Shown in pieces: positions 24,366-36,680 of a DNA stretch of 64,000 bases (the stretch's first letter is position 1; every line of letters starts with the position of its first letter). Both the position numbers and the translations under genes were made by a program. The stretch is from Margaritifera margaritifera (lineage: Eukaryota > Mollusca > Bivalvia > Unionida > Margaritiferidae), in assembly GCA_029931535.1 (NCBI GenBank), contig JAQPZY010001670.1, positions 7,192,501 through 7,256,500 on the forward strand, given 5' to 3'. A model generated the notes under the pieces. That model did no database searches. It saw nothing but the letters and a program-made list of their open reading frames with translations, and had not been told where the DNA came from.

Positions 24366-25029
24366 GGGTTGTCTCCAAACCAGATGAAGTGGAAATCACT
24401 TGTGCATTAAAAATGAGGCTTCATAAGTAAAAAGGCCATTCTAGTCATGTTTCACCCAATAGTTTTCAACCAAGATCAAGTTATAAGTAAATAAAGGTGT
24501 AACAAAATATAGGGAGTGATTAATATGTACATCATCAGATATCCATAATATGAAATAATTATTAAAAAAATAAATCAAAAACTGTGAGGCCAATTATGAT
24601 CACAAGATTCTGTCCTATACTGCATCCAATTAGAGCATCTTGAACCTTTTCTGTGAAAGAACCTCAGATCTGTTGCAAAGGCAGCAATTCTGAATTTCAT
24701 TCATGAGAACATATCATGGGATGACATGACCAAATACTATGATATTGTGTATGTGGACACAGAAGTATTGATTCATTTTTTTTATTTTTAAATAATGTTA
24801 CTTTCATTTAATAATATATTTTGTAGCTTGAATATGTTTAACAAATCTGTTATTTGGTCCATATTAATTCAGGAAACAGATCATAGGCTGCATACTACTT
24901 TATTGCATAAGACTTGCTTGCTGTTTGTCTTTTTCTCTCCTCAAAATGGGAAAATAAATTTGTCTTATAATCCTATCATTTTTCTGGCTTTTCTGAAAAG
25001 GTCAAAGTTGTTCAAATTGATACTGCATC
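24366..25029. other. No gene seen
   Basis: AT-rich sequence with no coding pattern or RNA gene recognised. Confidence 0.5.
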
Positions 25030-26115
25030 CAGCTGTAAGACAAGATTATGACCTCTGACCTTCAGACCCCAGAATCTATAGGTTTCTTTACTACCCTAAA
25101 TGCAAGCCATCCACAAATTTGGTCAGGGAACTTACTCTATAACAAAACTTATTTTGTACAATCCATTTTTCTTTGAGCCACAATGACTCTGACAACTGAC
25201 CTTTTGACCCCCAAATCAACAGGCCTTTTCCATACCTTAAGTGCAAGCCTACCACAAACTTTGGTCAAGGTATGTGGTCTAGAACAAAAGTCAGTATGCA
25301 AAAAAACAATTTTTCTTCTTTCAGTCACAGTAACCTTGATCTCTGACAGGCTTCCTTTTTACCCACCGTGTAAGTCGTCCACAATCTTTGGTGAAGGTAT
25401 ATGGTTGATAACTTAAATTTTGTGCAGAAACCATTTAACTTCTTTCAGAGTGAGCTTGATCTTTGACCTTTTTACCCCAAAATTGATAGACTTTTTCCTT
25501 ACCCCAAGTGCAAACCCTCACAAAGTTTGGTCCAGGTCTGTGATGTAGAACTAATGCCATTGGGCAGAAATGACTTTTCTTCTCTTAGCCAGTGACCTTG
25601 ACCTTTGGATCCCAAGACTGATAGGCTTCTTCCTTATCTTAAGTGCAAGGCATACACAAAGTTTGGTGTAGGTATATGATGTAGAATTAATATTGCAAGG
25701 AAACCATTTTTATTCTTTCAGTCACAGTGACCTTGATCTTGGACCTTTTGACCCAAAAACATGTAGGCTTTTCCTTAGCCCAAGTACAAGCCATCCACAA
25801 AGTTTGGTAACTGTAGATGGCGAGACAACTCAAGTTACTGTGCATAAACTGTTTTTATCCTTCCAGTTATAGTGATTAGACCTTTGGACCCCAAGATTGA
25901 TAGGGTTCTTCCTTATCCCAAGTGCAAGCCATCCAAAAAGTTAGGTAATTGTAGATGGTGGAGAACTTGAGTTATTGTGCAGAAACCATTTTTCTTATTT
26001 CTGTCACAGTGACTTTAACCTTTAACCCTGAAATCAACAGAATTCTTCCTTACCCCAAGTGCAAGCCATCCACAAAGTTTGGTATTTGTAGATGGTGGAC
26101 CGCTTGAGTTATTGT
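25030..26115. repeat. ~138-bp tandem repeat with TGACCT motifs
   Basis: About eight diverged units. The landmark agtgcaagccatccacaaag recurs near 25093, 25241, 25368, 25508, 25641, 25784, 25920 and 26057. Every unit has a cluster of the type gtgaccttgacctttgacc. TGACCTTGA, the complement of TCAAGGTCA, is exact at 25593-25601 and 25728-25736. The array could be an old satellite or a repeated portion of a dispersed element. Confidence 0.8.
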
Positions 26116-27105
26116 GTGTAAACAAAATTAGTAACAGACAGATGGATGGATAGTCAATATCATGCCAGGCATATAAAAATAAAATAAGAAGCTAAGTCAC
26201 AGTGACAAAACCTGCAAACAAGATTATGTCTATTGCATCATTTTGTAAGTCAGACAGACATAGTGGGGGTGGGTGGGGGGGAGAGGTGAGAGTATACAAA
26301 TATATTAAACACTTGTAATAACCATATACAACACCATGTTTTTGTCTCTAAAAGGTCATCTCACATCAATCAGAACAGAATCTGGCCTTTTGGTAGTGTT
26401 CCAAGTGCATGATAGTGAGCACAACAAAAGTGGAGCTTTTGGCTCTGCTATTTGGTCATGCTACTGAAGTGAGCTCTTAAAGTAACACGTATCATCTGCA
26501 CAGTGGTCCAGTTGAAAACCCATTGTTTGCATATTTATATTTCTGGATTCTCTCATGATTTATGAGTACTTCAGCAGAGAATGCAAAATTCTGAACAAAA
26601 AGAAGGCAAAAGACAAATCTCCTAATAGAAACAAAACACTTAAAATATATTTTTAATGTTCATCAAAGAAATTAATATTCAACACAACTTAAAACAGTTC
26701 CTTTGCACAGAGAATGAACATGCACAGGCCCCTGATTTTCAAATATTTCCATGACAACATGCAATGATAATTGCAATTAAAATGTAATGGGCAATTTCAT
26801 GCATTAAAATGCTAGCAGGTGATCACCAAACAGATTTATCAGCTGTAACAGTTAATATTTCTAAGTCAACTGTTTGATGAACACTTCAAGTGCTAAAAGC
26901 AGAGTCGCCGAAATTAACAGAAAGAAAATGGCGGTCATCATGGTTTGTAATCTTAACATGTAAATTTGTCTTTTGGTACATAATCAAAATCAATAAAATG
27001 AAAAATGTATGTCTGCATGCTATAATCCAGACAGTAAATAATGCCAAAAGTGTATTGAGTGCACTGACAGGGCATAATTTACTTGGTTAAATCTGAATGG
27101 GGATA
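26116..27105. other. No gene seen
   Basis: A G-rich tract lies at 26262-26288 (ggtgggggtgggtggggggg-like). The rest is AT-rich without recognisable features. Confidence 0.5.
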
Positions 27106-27256
27106 CAGTGGCAGTAATGTGAAGTCAAGCTCAAGGGCACTCACAGTGGCAGTATTGTGAAGTCAAGCTCAAGGGCACTCACAGTGGCACTTTTGTGAAG
27201 TCAAGCTCAAGGGCACTCACAGTGGCAGTTTTGTGAAGTCAAGCTCAAGGGTACTC
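27106..27256. repeat. 38-bp tandem repeat, 4 copies
   Basis: Units cagtggcagtaatgtgaagt caagctcaagggcactca are nearly identical, so the expansion is recent. Confidence 0.92.
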
Positions 27257-27618
27257 AGTGCTGACTCTCTACTACCACATGTGTGTTGTGTTTTGTATGT
27301 ATACGTGTGTGTGTGAGAGACGGAGAGAGAAACTGAGGGGGTGGAGAAGAACGGGGGTGGAACATCTTAAGTTGCCAGGTTAACATACTCAAACATAAGT
27401 TTCACTAATGTTTAGGATAAAGCTGGGTACTTTCTGTCAAATGGATAATCTATCACCTTTAATAAATCCTACTTCCACAACTTACAATGTGACACACTAT
27501 CACAACATTGTCTTTCAATAACTTGACAACATAAACATGTTTTGAGTTTAATCCATTTAAATGAATAAAATTGGATGTCAATGTGCACAACACAAGATTT
27601 TTGATTGGCTGAGTAACT

Positions 27619-27839
27619 TACCATATATACTCGCGTATAAACCGGGTCCAAATGCAAACAACATAGACCCTGATCTGCCGTAGCATAATATGCCAGCAGA
27701 TCAGGGTCTATGTTGTTTGTTCTACTGATTAGTTCTTACAACCTGCATAGACCCAGATCTGCCGGCGCATTATGTGACATCAGATCTGGGTCTATGCAGT
27801 CTGCAGTTTGTATCAGCTTATACAAGGGTATATACGGTA
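27619..27839. mobile_element. 221-bp MITE with two internal hairpins
   Basis: The terminal inverted repeats are TACCATATATACTCGCGTAT and, at the right end, the complement of TACCGTATATACCCTTGTAT. Inside are two separate hairpins. The first has arms acatagaccctgatctgc and its complement (27661-27717). The second has arms tgcatagacccagatctg and its complement (27746-27800). The two hairpins are related to each other. No transposase is encoded. Confidence 0.75.
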
Positions 27840-28494
27840 AAGATTCTAGTGCTACATCCAAATTTGTCAAGATGTTGCTAGGTCCAGTTTTAAGCTCGCT
27901 ATATGCTAGTTTCCGACCTTGCTCAGCCTTAGATGTGACCTGATTAAATTCTTTGTTTTAAATACATTTTTGCATATACAGTTTTACTTTTTACAAAAAG
28001 AATAAAGCTTAAAAATAATGAAAATTAGAAGCAGACTGTTCCAGCTTGGAAAATGAAAACTAGGGTAAGGTCGGTTGCACACATATTTTAAGTTATAAAA
28101 TGAGTTGCATGTCTAACTGTAAATCATCAGGAAAACAATAAATTACCATTATAGATTCATTATCTTCTTTGTCTTCCTTTTTGAAATATTTTATATATAC
28201 TAAAATGAAACACTCAGTACTCTAAAATATGAATCTACATGGCACTGTCCAAATTTATCCACTCAGTCTTTTCAACTAAGATTTTGTTTTTCAAAAGAAT
28301 AATCCTATATTTCAAAGGAAAAATCTAAACTGTGTTTCTTCGATAAATATGGCAATTATAAGTATTTATGAACTAAACTTGCACCCATCAGGTAATAATA
28401 TCTCCAAGTACAACTCATGAAAGTATACTTGGAAACATTACTAATACAAACTTAGATTATATGGTTTGAAGACAGATTATCTGTTTTAATAATG
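27840..28494. other. No gene seen
   Basis: AT-rich sequence between the MITE and the pogo/Tigger-like element. Nothing was recognised. Confidence 0.45.
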
Positions 28495-29399
28495 TACAGT
28501 TAAACCCCACTATAGCATGCTTCGTTATAGCACAAATTCGGTTATAACACGATCGTGGCATGGCTCCTGAAATTTCATATATTTTTTCGTACATGAAGAA
28601 ATAAAAAAAATTCTTCAAAGTACGAAAAATAATGTGTAAAAAATTAATTATCATTTTGGGGTAGAGATCATGTATGAATTTGGATATACATGTAACACAA
28701 TCGTTGCGTGGCTCCCAAAATTTTACAATAATTTCAAAATTATTTTGAATTCCTGCAAAGTTTTTATGCCAAAATAAACGAGTTTGATTGAATAATTTAG
28801 CAAGATGTAATGTATTCTTGAAGAAAAAAGTGTCTTATGATTGCATCTTTCTTTACATGAATAATGTTAAACGTTTCTATTTGTAAATATTCATTTCAAA
28901 TTTGTCAGTAGTCAACACTGCATTTTGATCTTAGCTTATTTTTGAAAGATGTCAGCTCATTAAAAAGTTGACAAGTGTTAATCTTATTATTATTGAATCA
29001 TGAACAAAAAGCCAGTAAGTCTTCTTTGTCTGTTTATTCAATGCATTCTGTGTACAATTGTTGCTCAAAAGAAAGAAGATTCTCATCCAAATATATAAAT
29101 CAATTAATTTAAGTAATTGCTAATCATCAAAGTCAATCTCACTGATAAAGGTTGTTCAAATTATGTGGCAATGATTTATAAAAATAAAAAAAATAAAAAT
29201 AAAATAAAACCAAAGCCGCCAACACGCACATGTGGCTTTGCAGTGTTATCAGACAATCGTCACGCAATCAACTGACCAGTGAATAATATCATGCATTCCC
29301 TATACAGTTGAGCCCACTGTTCCTTAACAGTTATTCTTGCTGTAGTCGTTCAAACAAATAGGTGTCAGAGTGTTAATTAGTGGTTATTTACAACAGATA

Positions 29400-29535
29400 T
29401 CGTGATACAGAAACGTAAAGCTTTTACTGTTTAAGAGAAGCTTGAAGCCCTGGGCAGGATTAAGTCCAGAGTTAAAGAAATGCAATTAGCTTCAAGATTT
29501 AGGTGTTCACAAGTCAAGCAAACAATGTGGTAGAC
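29400..29535 (+). pseudogene. pogo/Tigger transposase N-terminal HTH fragment
   Basis: The plus-strand frame encodes QKRKAFTV, a stop, EKLEALGRIKSRVKEMQLAS, then RFRCSQVKQTMW. This is the N-terminal psq/CENP-B helix-turn-helix signature K-R-K-x-[YFL]-T-x-x-E-K-L-x-[AI]-[LI]. The stop replaces one residue after the T-V. No DDE catalytic domain was found downstream, so the rest is deleted or too decayed to recognise. Location within matching TA-flanked inverted repeats supports the assignment. Confidence 0.65.
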
Positions 29536-30984
29536 TGAAAAAGTTTCTTACCCAAATTTACCTACCTTTTTAAGGAAAGACAATAGACTATCAATGCCTG
29601 CTCAATCAACCGTCATACACTCCCACTGAAAAAAGTTTATGGCCCAAATTGTCAGGAGCAGTTTTGGTCATTGCCACACACATGTAACCCCCCCCCCCCC
29701 TCATCTTAACCCTTTTTACTTTCTAGCTTCAGATCATTCACATATACACAGGGGTGGCGCGATTGGCTAATATGATCAAACATTATACTCCCTGCTTTTG
29801 CTCTGCAGTGAAGCAAAGTCATAGCTATAAACAAAAGTTTCAATGAATATTGGGTTTATTTAAGTTATTTTTTCCTCTGTACGTTAGAAAATGACTCAAC
29901 TGTTTTTATGGAACTCACTGTGTACCCATACAATCAAATAGTTTACTCCCAAGCTGGGTTCAGGCAGTTTACATGGATACACACCTGCAGAATTCTCATC
30001 TCAAGTACATTAAAAGGTCAATACAGTACCTCTGACCTCCTGTATGAATTTTCAGCTCAAGCAAAATGTACTTTTCAAGCCTAATACAGGTTTCTTTTTA
30101 GAAACTCCCAATGTCTGAATCATGCATATTGTGTCAGTCAGAAATCAGACCCTTTGGACATGTCAAGCAAATATGAATGTTGCGGGGGAAAAAAAAAATT
30201 GTCAAATAAGTTTGTGTGAATGTCTTAGCAAGAAAAATAAATATTATTATTCGACTGGATCTATCAAACATTTTTTAAAATATATATAAATTATGCTTCT
30301 TTGTACACATTTTTGATGGAATTACTACCGCATTTAGCTGTGTATAGTGCACACTTTTTTCACATAATTTTCTTATTTTAAGTTGCGGGTGAGCGTTTTA
30401 CAGAAGAACTACAATAAAGTTTTTTTCCAGGTCGATCTGACAAAAGGATAAAGGCACTATAACTGCCTACATGTCACATTCACTCCTTATGAAATATTAA
30501 ATCCGTTGCACCTTGCATTGTAATTAAATTGTTTACTGGTACTAACCATATTAAAGAAATAAATAATGAATAAAAACCTTGATAGTCTTGTTCTTTGATT
30601 GCTTATGTTAATAAACTTGTTTTATTTCACACTGCTGTGTAGCATTTTGTTCTGTGCTTCGACCGGAAATACATGTATGTAATAACTGGTAACTTGTTCT
30701 AAAGCTGTGCAGAGTACCGCATTGCAGCGGAATAAATATGAATACCATACCTGTACCATTAATGTTCAGTATTCCATAACCGTGGACCTAATACATTTTA
30801 TCTTCATTTATTCTTGGTTGAACTGAAATATAATATTTATAATTCAAGCAGTGTTAGTGTTCTCATCAGAGGCACCTTTACGGAACATATTTTTTGTGAC
30901 TACGGTTTGTCTGTTATGGTAACATTGACACATTGTGAAACAAAATAATCAATTAATGTATGAAGTCGGAAAACATACTTTTTT

Positions 30985-31570
30985 TTTCCTTTGGAAAATA
31001 AGCTTGGTTCTTAGTTTTATTTCTCATCTTAAATCATAGCATTTTATATATTTTTGTAACTATACAGTGATCAATGCTTCATTGATTCAGTGTGATCTGT
31101 TCACGGCAATCAGCGCCGGCTAAGCTTTAATGTGCTAAACATAATTACAATGCTTTGTCTAGGTAAACTTCCAATTTATTTACTTTTTCTTCGGAAAATA
31201 ACCTTGGTTCTTTGTTTGTTTCTCATCTTAAATCATAGTATTTTATATATCTTTGCGACTATACAGTGATCAATGCTTCATTGACACAGTCTGATCTTTT
31301 CCCGGTAATCAGTGCCAGGTAAGCTTTAATGTGCTGAACATAGTTACAATGCTTTGTCTAGGTAAACTTGCAATTTGTTAACTTTTCTTCGGAAAATAAG
31401 CTTGGTTCTTTGTTTTATTTCTAATCTTAAACCACAGCATTTGATCCTTCTTTGTTACAATTGAGTGAGTAATATTTAATTGACTCAGTGTGGTGTTTTT
31501 AAAGGTAATCAGCGCTGGCTAAAGTTTTGATGTGCCAAACATAATTATGAAGTATTGTCTTGGTAAATTC
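30985..31570. repeat. ~199-bp tandem triplication
   Basis: Three units start near 30993, 31192 and 31390 with ggaaaataagcttggttctt. They share tgatcaatgcttcattga, taatcagcgccggctaagct and acaatgctttgtctaggtaa. Confidence 0.8.
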
Positions 31571-31672
31571 TATCTAGGGCACTGAGATATATTTTAGAAG
31601 TGTCATGAAAGTCCAAATAACTGGACCTGAACTTTCACATAGCATCTTGTATTCAATCAAAGGCCAGGAATG

Positions 31673-31753
31673 ATGACAGACGAGGACATACGGCGACTTT
31701 TCGAGAGTGATGACAACGAAGAGGAATTTGAGGGATTTGATGCAATAGACTGA
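31673..31753 (+). pseudogene. Short acidic open frame in nested element
   Basis: A frame of 26 codons starts ATG and ends TGA, encoding MTDEDIRRLFESDDNEEEF followed by EGFDAID. Acidic tails or heads of this kind (E-F-E-G-F-D) occur in transposases of several DNA-transposon families, including piggyBac N-termini and some pogo-like C-termini. I cannot choose between them. The reading frame is lost on both sides. Its position inside inverted repeats suggests it is the remnant of the nested element's transposase. Confidence 0.35.
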
Positions 31754-32540
31754 ATTCATCAACAAAGTGAACCTTAAAACGGCCCTTTTAAGGGACAACC
31801 ATAACATCGGAAAGATATACTTAAAAGTTTGCCACTTTTCATTCCGTCTTTGACGATATCTGTAAAAAAAAGTATTGGTTATAATCGGTTGCCGAGTACT
31901 GACAGAAAAGACCAGAAAAACAGTCATGTGCTAGTTTATTGTAAAGAATTCAAACGTCGTGTAACAAATGATGATCTGTGCAATATCCAAAATGGCCGAC
32001 TGATGTTGCACTATGAAACGGAGTGAAATATTAAGATTTTAAAATGTATTATATCACATGCGCGTTATATGGCAGAACTAATTTTTTTTCCCTCAATTTG
32101 GGTCGAAATTCAGGGTGCGTGTTATATACCAGTGTGCGTTATACACACCAAAATATGGTATTATGGATACAACCAGATTCGACCAGTGAGTACATATACT
32201 CTTAACTATTTACGCTTAAGTTGCCGATTTTGTATTCATAAAAATAAATATTAAATATGTAATGACTGTTTTTAGTAGTTCTTGTTTAATATGGAACAAG
32301 TTTATAACTGCGTCTATGAAGTCCGTAGAATTGCCCCACCCCCCTGATTTAAGATGGTAACTGTGGCAATGAAGCACATAGTTTTGCGCCCACTAATATA
32401 CCCCCCTCTATTTTTTTGGTGCATGCATCATATTCTTCAGCTAAATGATTTGGTTGGTTATAGCACGGTTCGGTACATAGCACGATGTCATTTTGTGGAC
32501 CCCGAACATCGTGCTATAGCGGGGTTTCACTGTATAGACA

Positions 32541-32910
32541 ATTTGAATTTTATTATGGTTTTTTTTCTATGGAGGTAGTTTGGTTTGGTGTTTTATGGCA
32601 CAGCAACACAAGTAGATTATTTAGTGTTGAGCCAATTGTAATAATGTACCTTGCCCAAGGACACATCACGTTAGCCAACCTGGGTTGATGTGGAGGTAGG
32701 ATGGCTGTGAGTCTGGCACACTAAATCACTGACCCACTGTGGATCCTTTATATAGGCAGAAGCAACAACTGAAATGAAACCAAACAACCAAAAAAATAAA
32801 TGCCAGTTGAAAATAAAATAAAAAGGTGGCTGAAAAGTTTATCAAGAAGATGAGCAATTCATGATTCTAATTTTGTTGATGTAAACTCATTTTAACTGAC
32901 TTATTCCAAA
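32541..32910. other. No gene; weak dispersed-repeat resemblance
   Basis: The stretch taccttgcccaaggacacat (32646-32665) resembles a string common in animal interspersed repeats. Nothing else was assigned. Confidence 0.3.
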
Positions 32911-33195
32911 TATGTGATGTAACCCCCTCCCACTGCCTGGGAAGAGGTTGTCATCTCTTTTTCAAAGATGTTATGTAACCCCAGCCTGGGATAGGTTGTC
33001 ATCTCTGTTCCAAGCTATTATGTATCACCCTGCCTTGAAATAGGTTGTCATCTCAGTTCCAGAGATGCCAAGTACCTACCACCACCCCTTACCTTCTGCC
33101 TAGGAATAGTTTGTCAAGTCTGTTCCAAATATGTTATGTGTTATTGTGTTATGTAACCCCACCTGCTAGAATAGGTTGTCATCTCTATATAAACC
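32911..33195. repeat. ~60-bp tandem repeat, about 4-5 copies
   Basis: Units carry gttatgtaaccccnnctgcc then tgggaataggttgtcatctc and tgttccaa. They are diverged. Confidence 0.75.
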
Positions 33196-33534
33196 ACATT
33201 ATCTTAAAACATATTATGGTCTTGACACTGCTTGATGCATGCCATTGAAAGTCCATTACCAGTCATTAGTGATTTGAGTAACTGTAGCAAGATGACAGAA
33301 ACATGTTTCTATCAACCTATCTAATTTGTAGTGATTAAAAAAAAAAAATGTGTGAGAAAACACTTAATAAAACTGTGACAAGTGACATCTTATTATACAT
33401 GGTATTTCTGGATGTAACTGTCTCACTTCTAAAATGAATATCACTTGACATTAATATATGGTCATTGGTTTAACTTTGTTACATATGAAATTAGTAAATG
33501 TGTGTCTTTCTCTATTACTAATGATGATATGACC

Positions 33535-34110
33535 CTGATGTCAAATGGCTGTGTTCCACATACAGCAGTATTATACACAGTAGAAAACCTGATGCCAAAT
33601 GGCTGTGTTCCACAGCAGAAAATCTGATGCCAAATGGCTGTGTTCCACATGCAGCAGCATTATACACAGTAGAAAACATGATGCCAAATGGCTGTGTTCC
33701 ACATACAGCAATGTTACACACAGTAGAAAACCTGATGCCAAATGGCTGAATTCCACATACAGCAGTATTACACACAGTAGAAAACCTGATGCCAAATGGC
33801 TGTGTTCCACATGCAGCAGTATTACACACAGTAGAAAACCTGATGCCAAATGGCTGTGTTCCACATGCAGCAGTATGACACACAGTAGAAAACCTTATGC
33901 CAAATGGCTGTGTTCCACATGCAGCAGTGTTATACATGGCAGAAAACCTGATGCCAAATGGCTGTGTTCCACATGCAGCAGTATTATACACAGTAGAAAA
34001 CCTGATGCCAAATGGCTGTGTTCCATATACAACAGTATTACACACAGTAGAGAACATGATGCCAAATGGCTGTGTTCCACATGCAGCAGTGTTATACATG
34101 GCAGAAAACA
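33535..34110. repeat. 54-bp minisatellite, about 10.5 copies
   Basis: Consensus aaaacctgatgccaaatggc tgtgttccacatgcagcagt attacacacagtag, 54 bp or 18 codons. Because the unit is divisible by three and lacks stops in several frames, long frames are open on both strands (for example 33518-34111 minus and 33599-34114 plus). No host-protein signature is present, so these frames are not called genes. Confidence 0.93.
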
Positions 34111-34261
34111 ATAATAAACAGGTTTATATTAAAATACATCTAAGACACACTGTAGTATAATACCCAGTAGAAGAAGAAGAAAAAAACAGTAAACATACAG
34201 TATGTTTATATTAAAGTGGAGATAATCTATTCAATCACAGATAGATACATGTAGATAGTTA

Positions 34262-34292
34262 GATGGACAGACAGACAGACAGACAGACAGAC

Positions 34293-34382
<90 letters not shown>

Positions 34383-34385
34383 GTA
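34262..34385. repeat. GACA/GATA microsatellite
   Basis: About six GACA units pass into more than twenty GATA units. Confidence 0.97.
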
Positions 34386-36245
34386 TAGACAGATAGATAG
34401 AGCTATAGATTAGATAGATGAACAGACAAACAAATATATAATCTCCCTAATTTGAGGACAATATGAAAAACTGATTACAGCCTAAAGTATTGCCACATGG
34501 AAATCATGATTTTTAAAATGATGCTTAAAATATTTGCAGGAATTGAATTGAAATAAGTACTTGCTGCAAGAAAAATACATAGATTGATAAGACAGATTGT
34601 TGGATTTTGCCCCTTGATGAGTAAACCAAATAAAAAAATATAGTTATGCAGTAGCATCATTTCATTGACAAAGTTTCTTAATAACATATGTTGCCGTGCA
34701 TACTTTAGAAGATGCTTATTTTGTATCTCTTTTATCCAAACATAAAATTATTAATGACACCTGCAATGTAAGAGTCATCTTGTACCGGGAAACATAATTG
34801 AAAAGAACCGGATCACAACAACATAGCAGCAGAGAATTTATGAATTTAGGTAAGGGCTACTGGTGATGCACAATTTAGGTCAGGTGAATGGGGTATGGTA
34901 CTCGGATTGTGAAGAAATAGCTACAAATTATGGTAATAGTGATGTCCCATTTCCTTCAATTAGTTATCCTGTAATACTCAGCATTGAGTGTCTGAAAGAA
35001 TAACTTATAATAAAAATACATGTATTCCATACATTTTGTCCACAGACTTTGATGCAGTGTATGGCAACATGGAGTCTGTATACACTGAAAAAGAAATGTC
35101 ACTGATACTTATGAATAATCCATTGAGTGGCAAGAAGAAGTGGATTTTGTAAAAAAACTTTAAGAAATTGAACATACCAGAAAGCTGTTTTTCTGCACAT
35201 ACTGTTTGCAAATAAAATACATTTTTGTCAGTCCTGAACAGCCTTAACCATGGTTCCCAAGAAAAGGTAGGTAAGCCTGTACTGGCCATAGGCAGCATTT
35301 TATGATGAACACATTGAGACAATCATACATGTACTTGGTAATAATAATAATAATGTGACAAGTTTCAATCCCAAACATTATGATGATCCCCCCCCCCCCC
35401 CCCCGCAAAAAATCTATCTATATATCTATCTGACTAGCTCTATATAATTCTTTTCATAATGTGAGGTTAAATCGTCTGGATCACAATTGGTAATTTAGTT
35501 TTCCATACTTTACTAATTAATGAGCCTTGAGTTTAAATCTCTAACTACTTTCTTGGTATCCTTGTAATGGGTTCAAGGTAAAATGTACAAAATATAAAAG
35601 TGTGGTCTGATATTTTCCCTTTATGTTTCTTTCATGAAAGAAAGTATATGGAAACCATTCTTCAAAATACAATTAGAATATTTGTGATGAATATGATGTT
35701 ACAGGACATTAAACTAAAACTCAAACACTTAAGGAAATGAAAAGGGGCCTGGATTGTGAGAAGGTGTAACATATTTACTACTGTGTAAGAAATACATGAA
35801 ACATATGTAAGGAACTAGAAGCTTCCGGATTGTTGACAGTAAGCCATCAGTTACCATGAAGATACGAAATACAATTTGCAAGAAACATTGTATACTGTCA
35901 ATCCTACCCTGTGGGGACTTGCACCTTAAACCATAGTATGTAAATAATTGAGATGACCGCTTTCAAAATATGCATAAAGTTAATGATTCTGATAACACCA
36001 AGTAAAATATGTGACTAGCAGTTTATCTGCATCCCAGCCCTTCCTTGGGACATAGCCCCAGTTCATAATTTGGAAATGATAGCCATTGCCATATTATTAT
36101 CATATATGCATATACTAAGCATTAAGAGAAAATGGTTGAGACTAAAATAATAATGGCCATTGTGTCCAATGTAAGTCTCTGGTATTTAGCAAATTACACA
36201 AACTAGTAAATGACAGGAGTCTCTGATATTAAATTATATGAAAAC
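34386..36245. other. No gene seen; small simple repeats
   Basis: It contains (AAT)n at 35338-35354, a C run at about 35388-35404 and short GATA-like remnants to 34430. No coding pattern stands out. A minus-strand frame at 35005-35322 was examined and not supported. Confidence 0.5.
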
Positions 36246-36251
36246 ATTGTT

Positions 36252-36330
36252 GGGTCTGAATGGTATAACGGTAATACACCCAGGACTCTCAACAGAGTTT
36301 CAGGATGAGGAGTCCTGGAGTCTTCACCCA
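36252..36330 (+). repeat. tRNA-Gln/Glu-like relic
   Basis: The string ggtctgaatggtataacggt aatacacccaggactctcaa resembles the 5' half of tRNA-Gln or tRNA-Glu, with box A and an anticodon-like loop. The 3' half is poorly matched, so it is a SINE head or a dead tRNA rather than a functional gene. Confidence 0.35.
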
Positions 36331-36680
36331 TGGAACTCAGGAGTCCCCAGCCTATTTCTGAGGCCTCAGGCATAAGCTCACGGTTCCCTCACTTTCAAAA
36401 GGATAGAAAGGAAAATGAAAAAGTACATCATCATTATTTTATTACATATCTAGATTAAATTCTCAGCTTCATAAGATCACATTGGAGAGAAACTATTTTT
36501 CAGTAACTGTCCAAATATTTTTTTATATCTTACTGCAGTTTCTCATCTGCAAACTAGTTTTTCAAATAAGTTAGTTTCTTCACTTTTTCTTGTTCTTTGA
36601 CTTAACAAATCTATATGTTGCATTCTGGTTATCGATGTCTTCAAGTTCAGGATGCTCATCCATTATTCAAATTAATTTAT

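Larger units (their letters stand above)
30326..32160. mobile_element. Second inverted-repeat element nested in the Tigger relic
   Basis: The left terminus TACCGCATTTAGCTGTGTAT and the complement of the right terminus, TACCATATTTTGGTGTGTAT, continue to a shared GCACAC over 29 bases with about six mismatches. The right end carries a second copy of a similar motif (gtgcgtgttatatacc). No target duplication is clear. The interior holds a 3 x ~199 bp tandem array and a short acidic open frame. The superfamily is undetermined. Confidence 0.55.
28497..32532 (+). mobile_element. pogo/Tigger-like DNA transposon relic, 4.0 kb
   Basis: The element is bounded by TA dinucleotides (28495-28496, 32533-32534), the target duplication used by Tc1/mariner-pogo elements. 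The left end CAGTTAAACCCCACTATAGC and the complement of the right end, CAGTGAAACCCCGCTATAGC, form a terminal inverted repeat of about 23 bp. Sub-terminal sequence repeats the theme (ggttataacacgatcgtgg at 28541, taacacaatcgttgcgtgg at 28692). A CENP-B/pogo-type helix-turn-helix coding relic lies inside. Most of the right half is occupied by another inverted-repeat element. It is inactive. Confidence 0.72.

Noticed and set aside
25593..25601. Functional hormone response element regulating a nearby gene
   Set aside because: The motif is part of every unit of a tandem repeat and no gene lies close by. It is kept only as an observation about the repeat.
33518..34111. 197-codon minus frame and 171-codon plus frame
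   Set aside because: Both are by-products of the 54-bp array, which is stop-free in several frames.
35005..35322. 105-codon minus frame with a GTATGT donor-like string near 35155
   Set aside because: No convincing acceptor, no recognised domain and low-complexity composition, so I left it out as an exon.
36252..36330. Functional tRNA gene
   Set aside because: The 3' half lacks a proper T-arm and acceptor pairing, so it is listed only as a relic.
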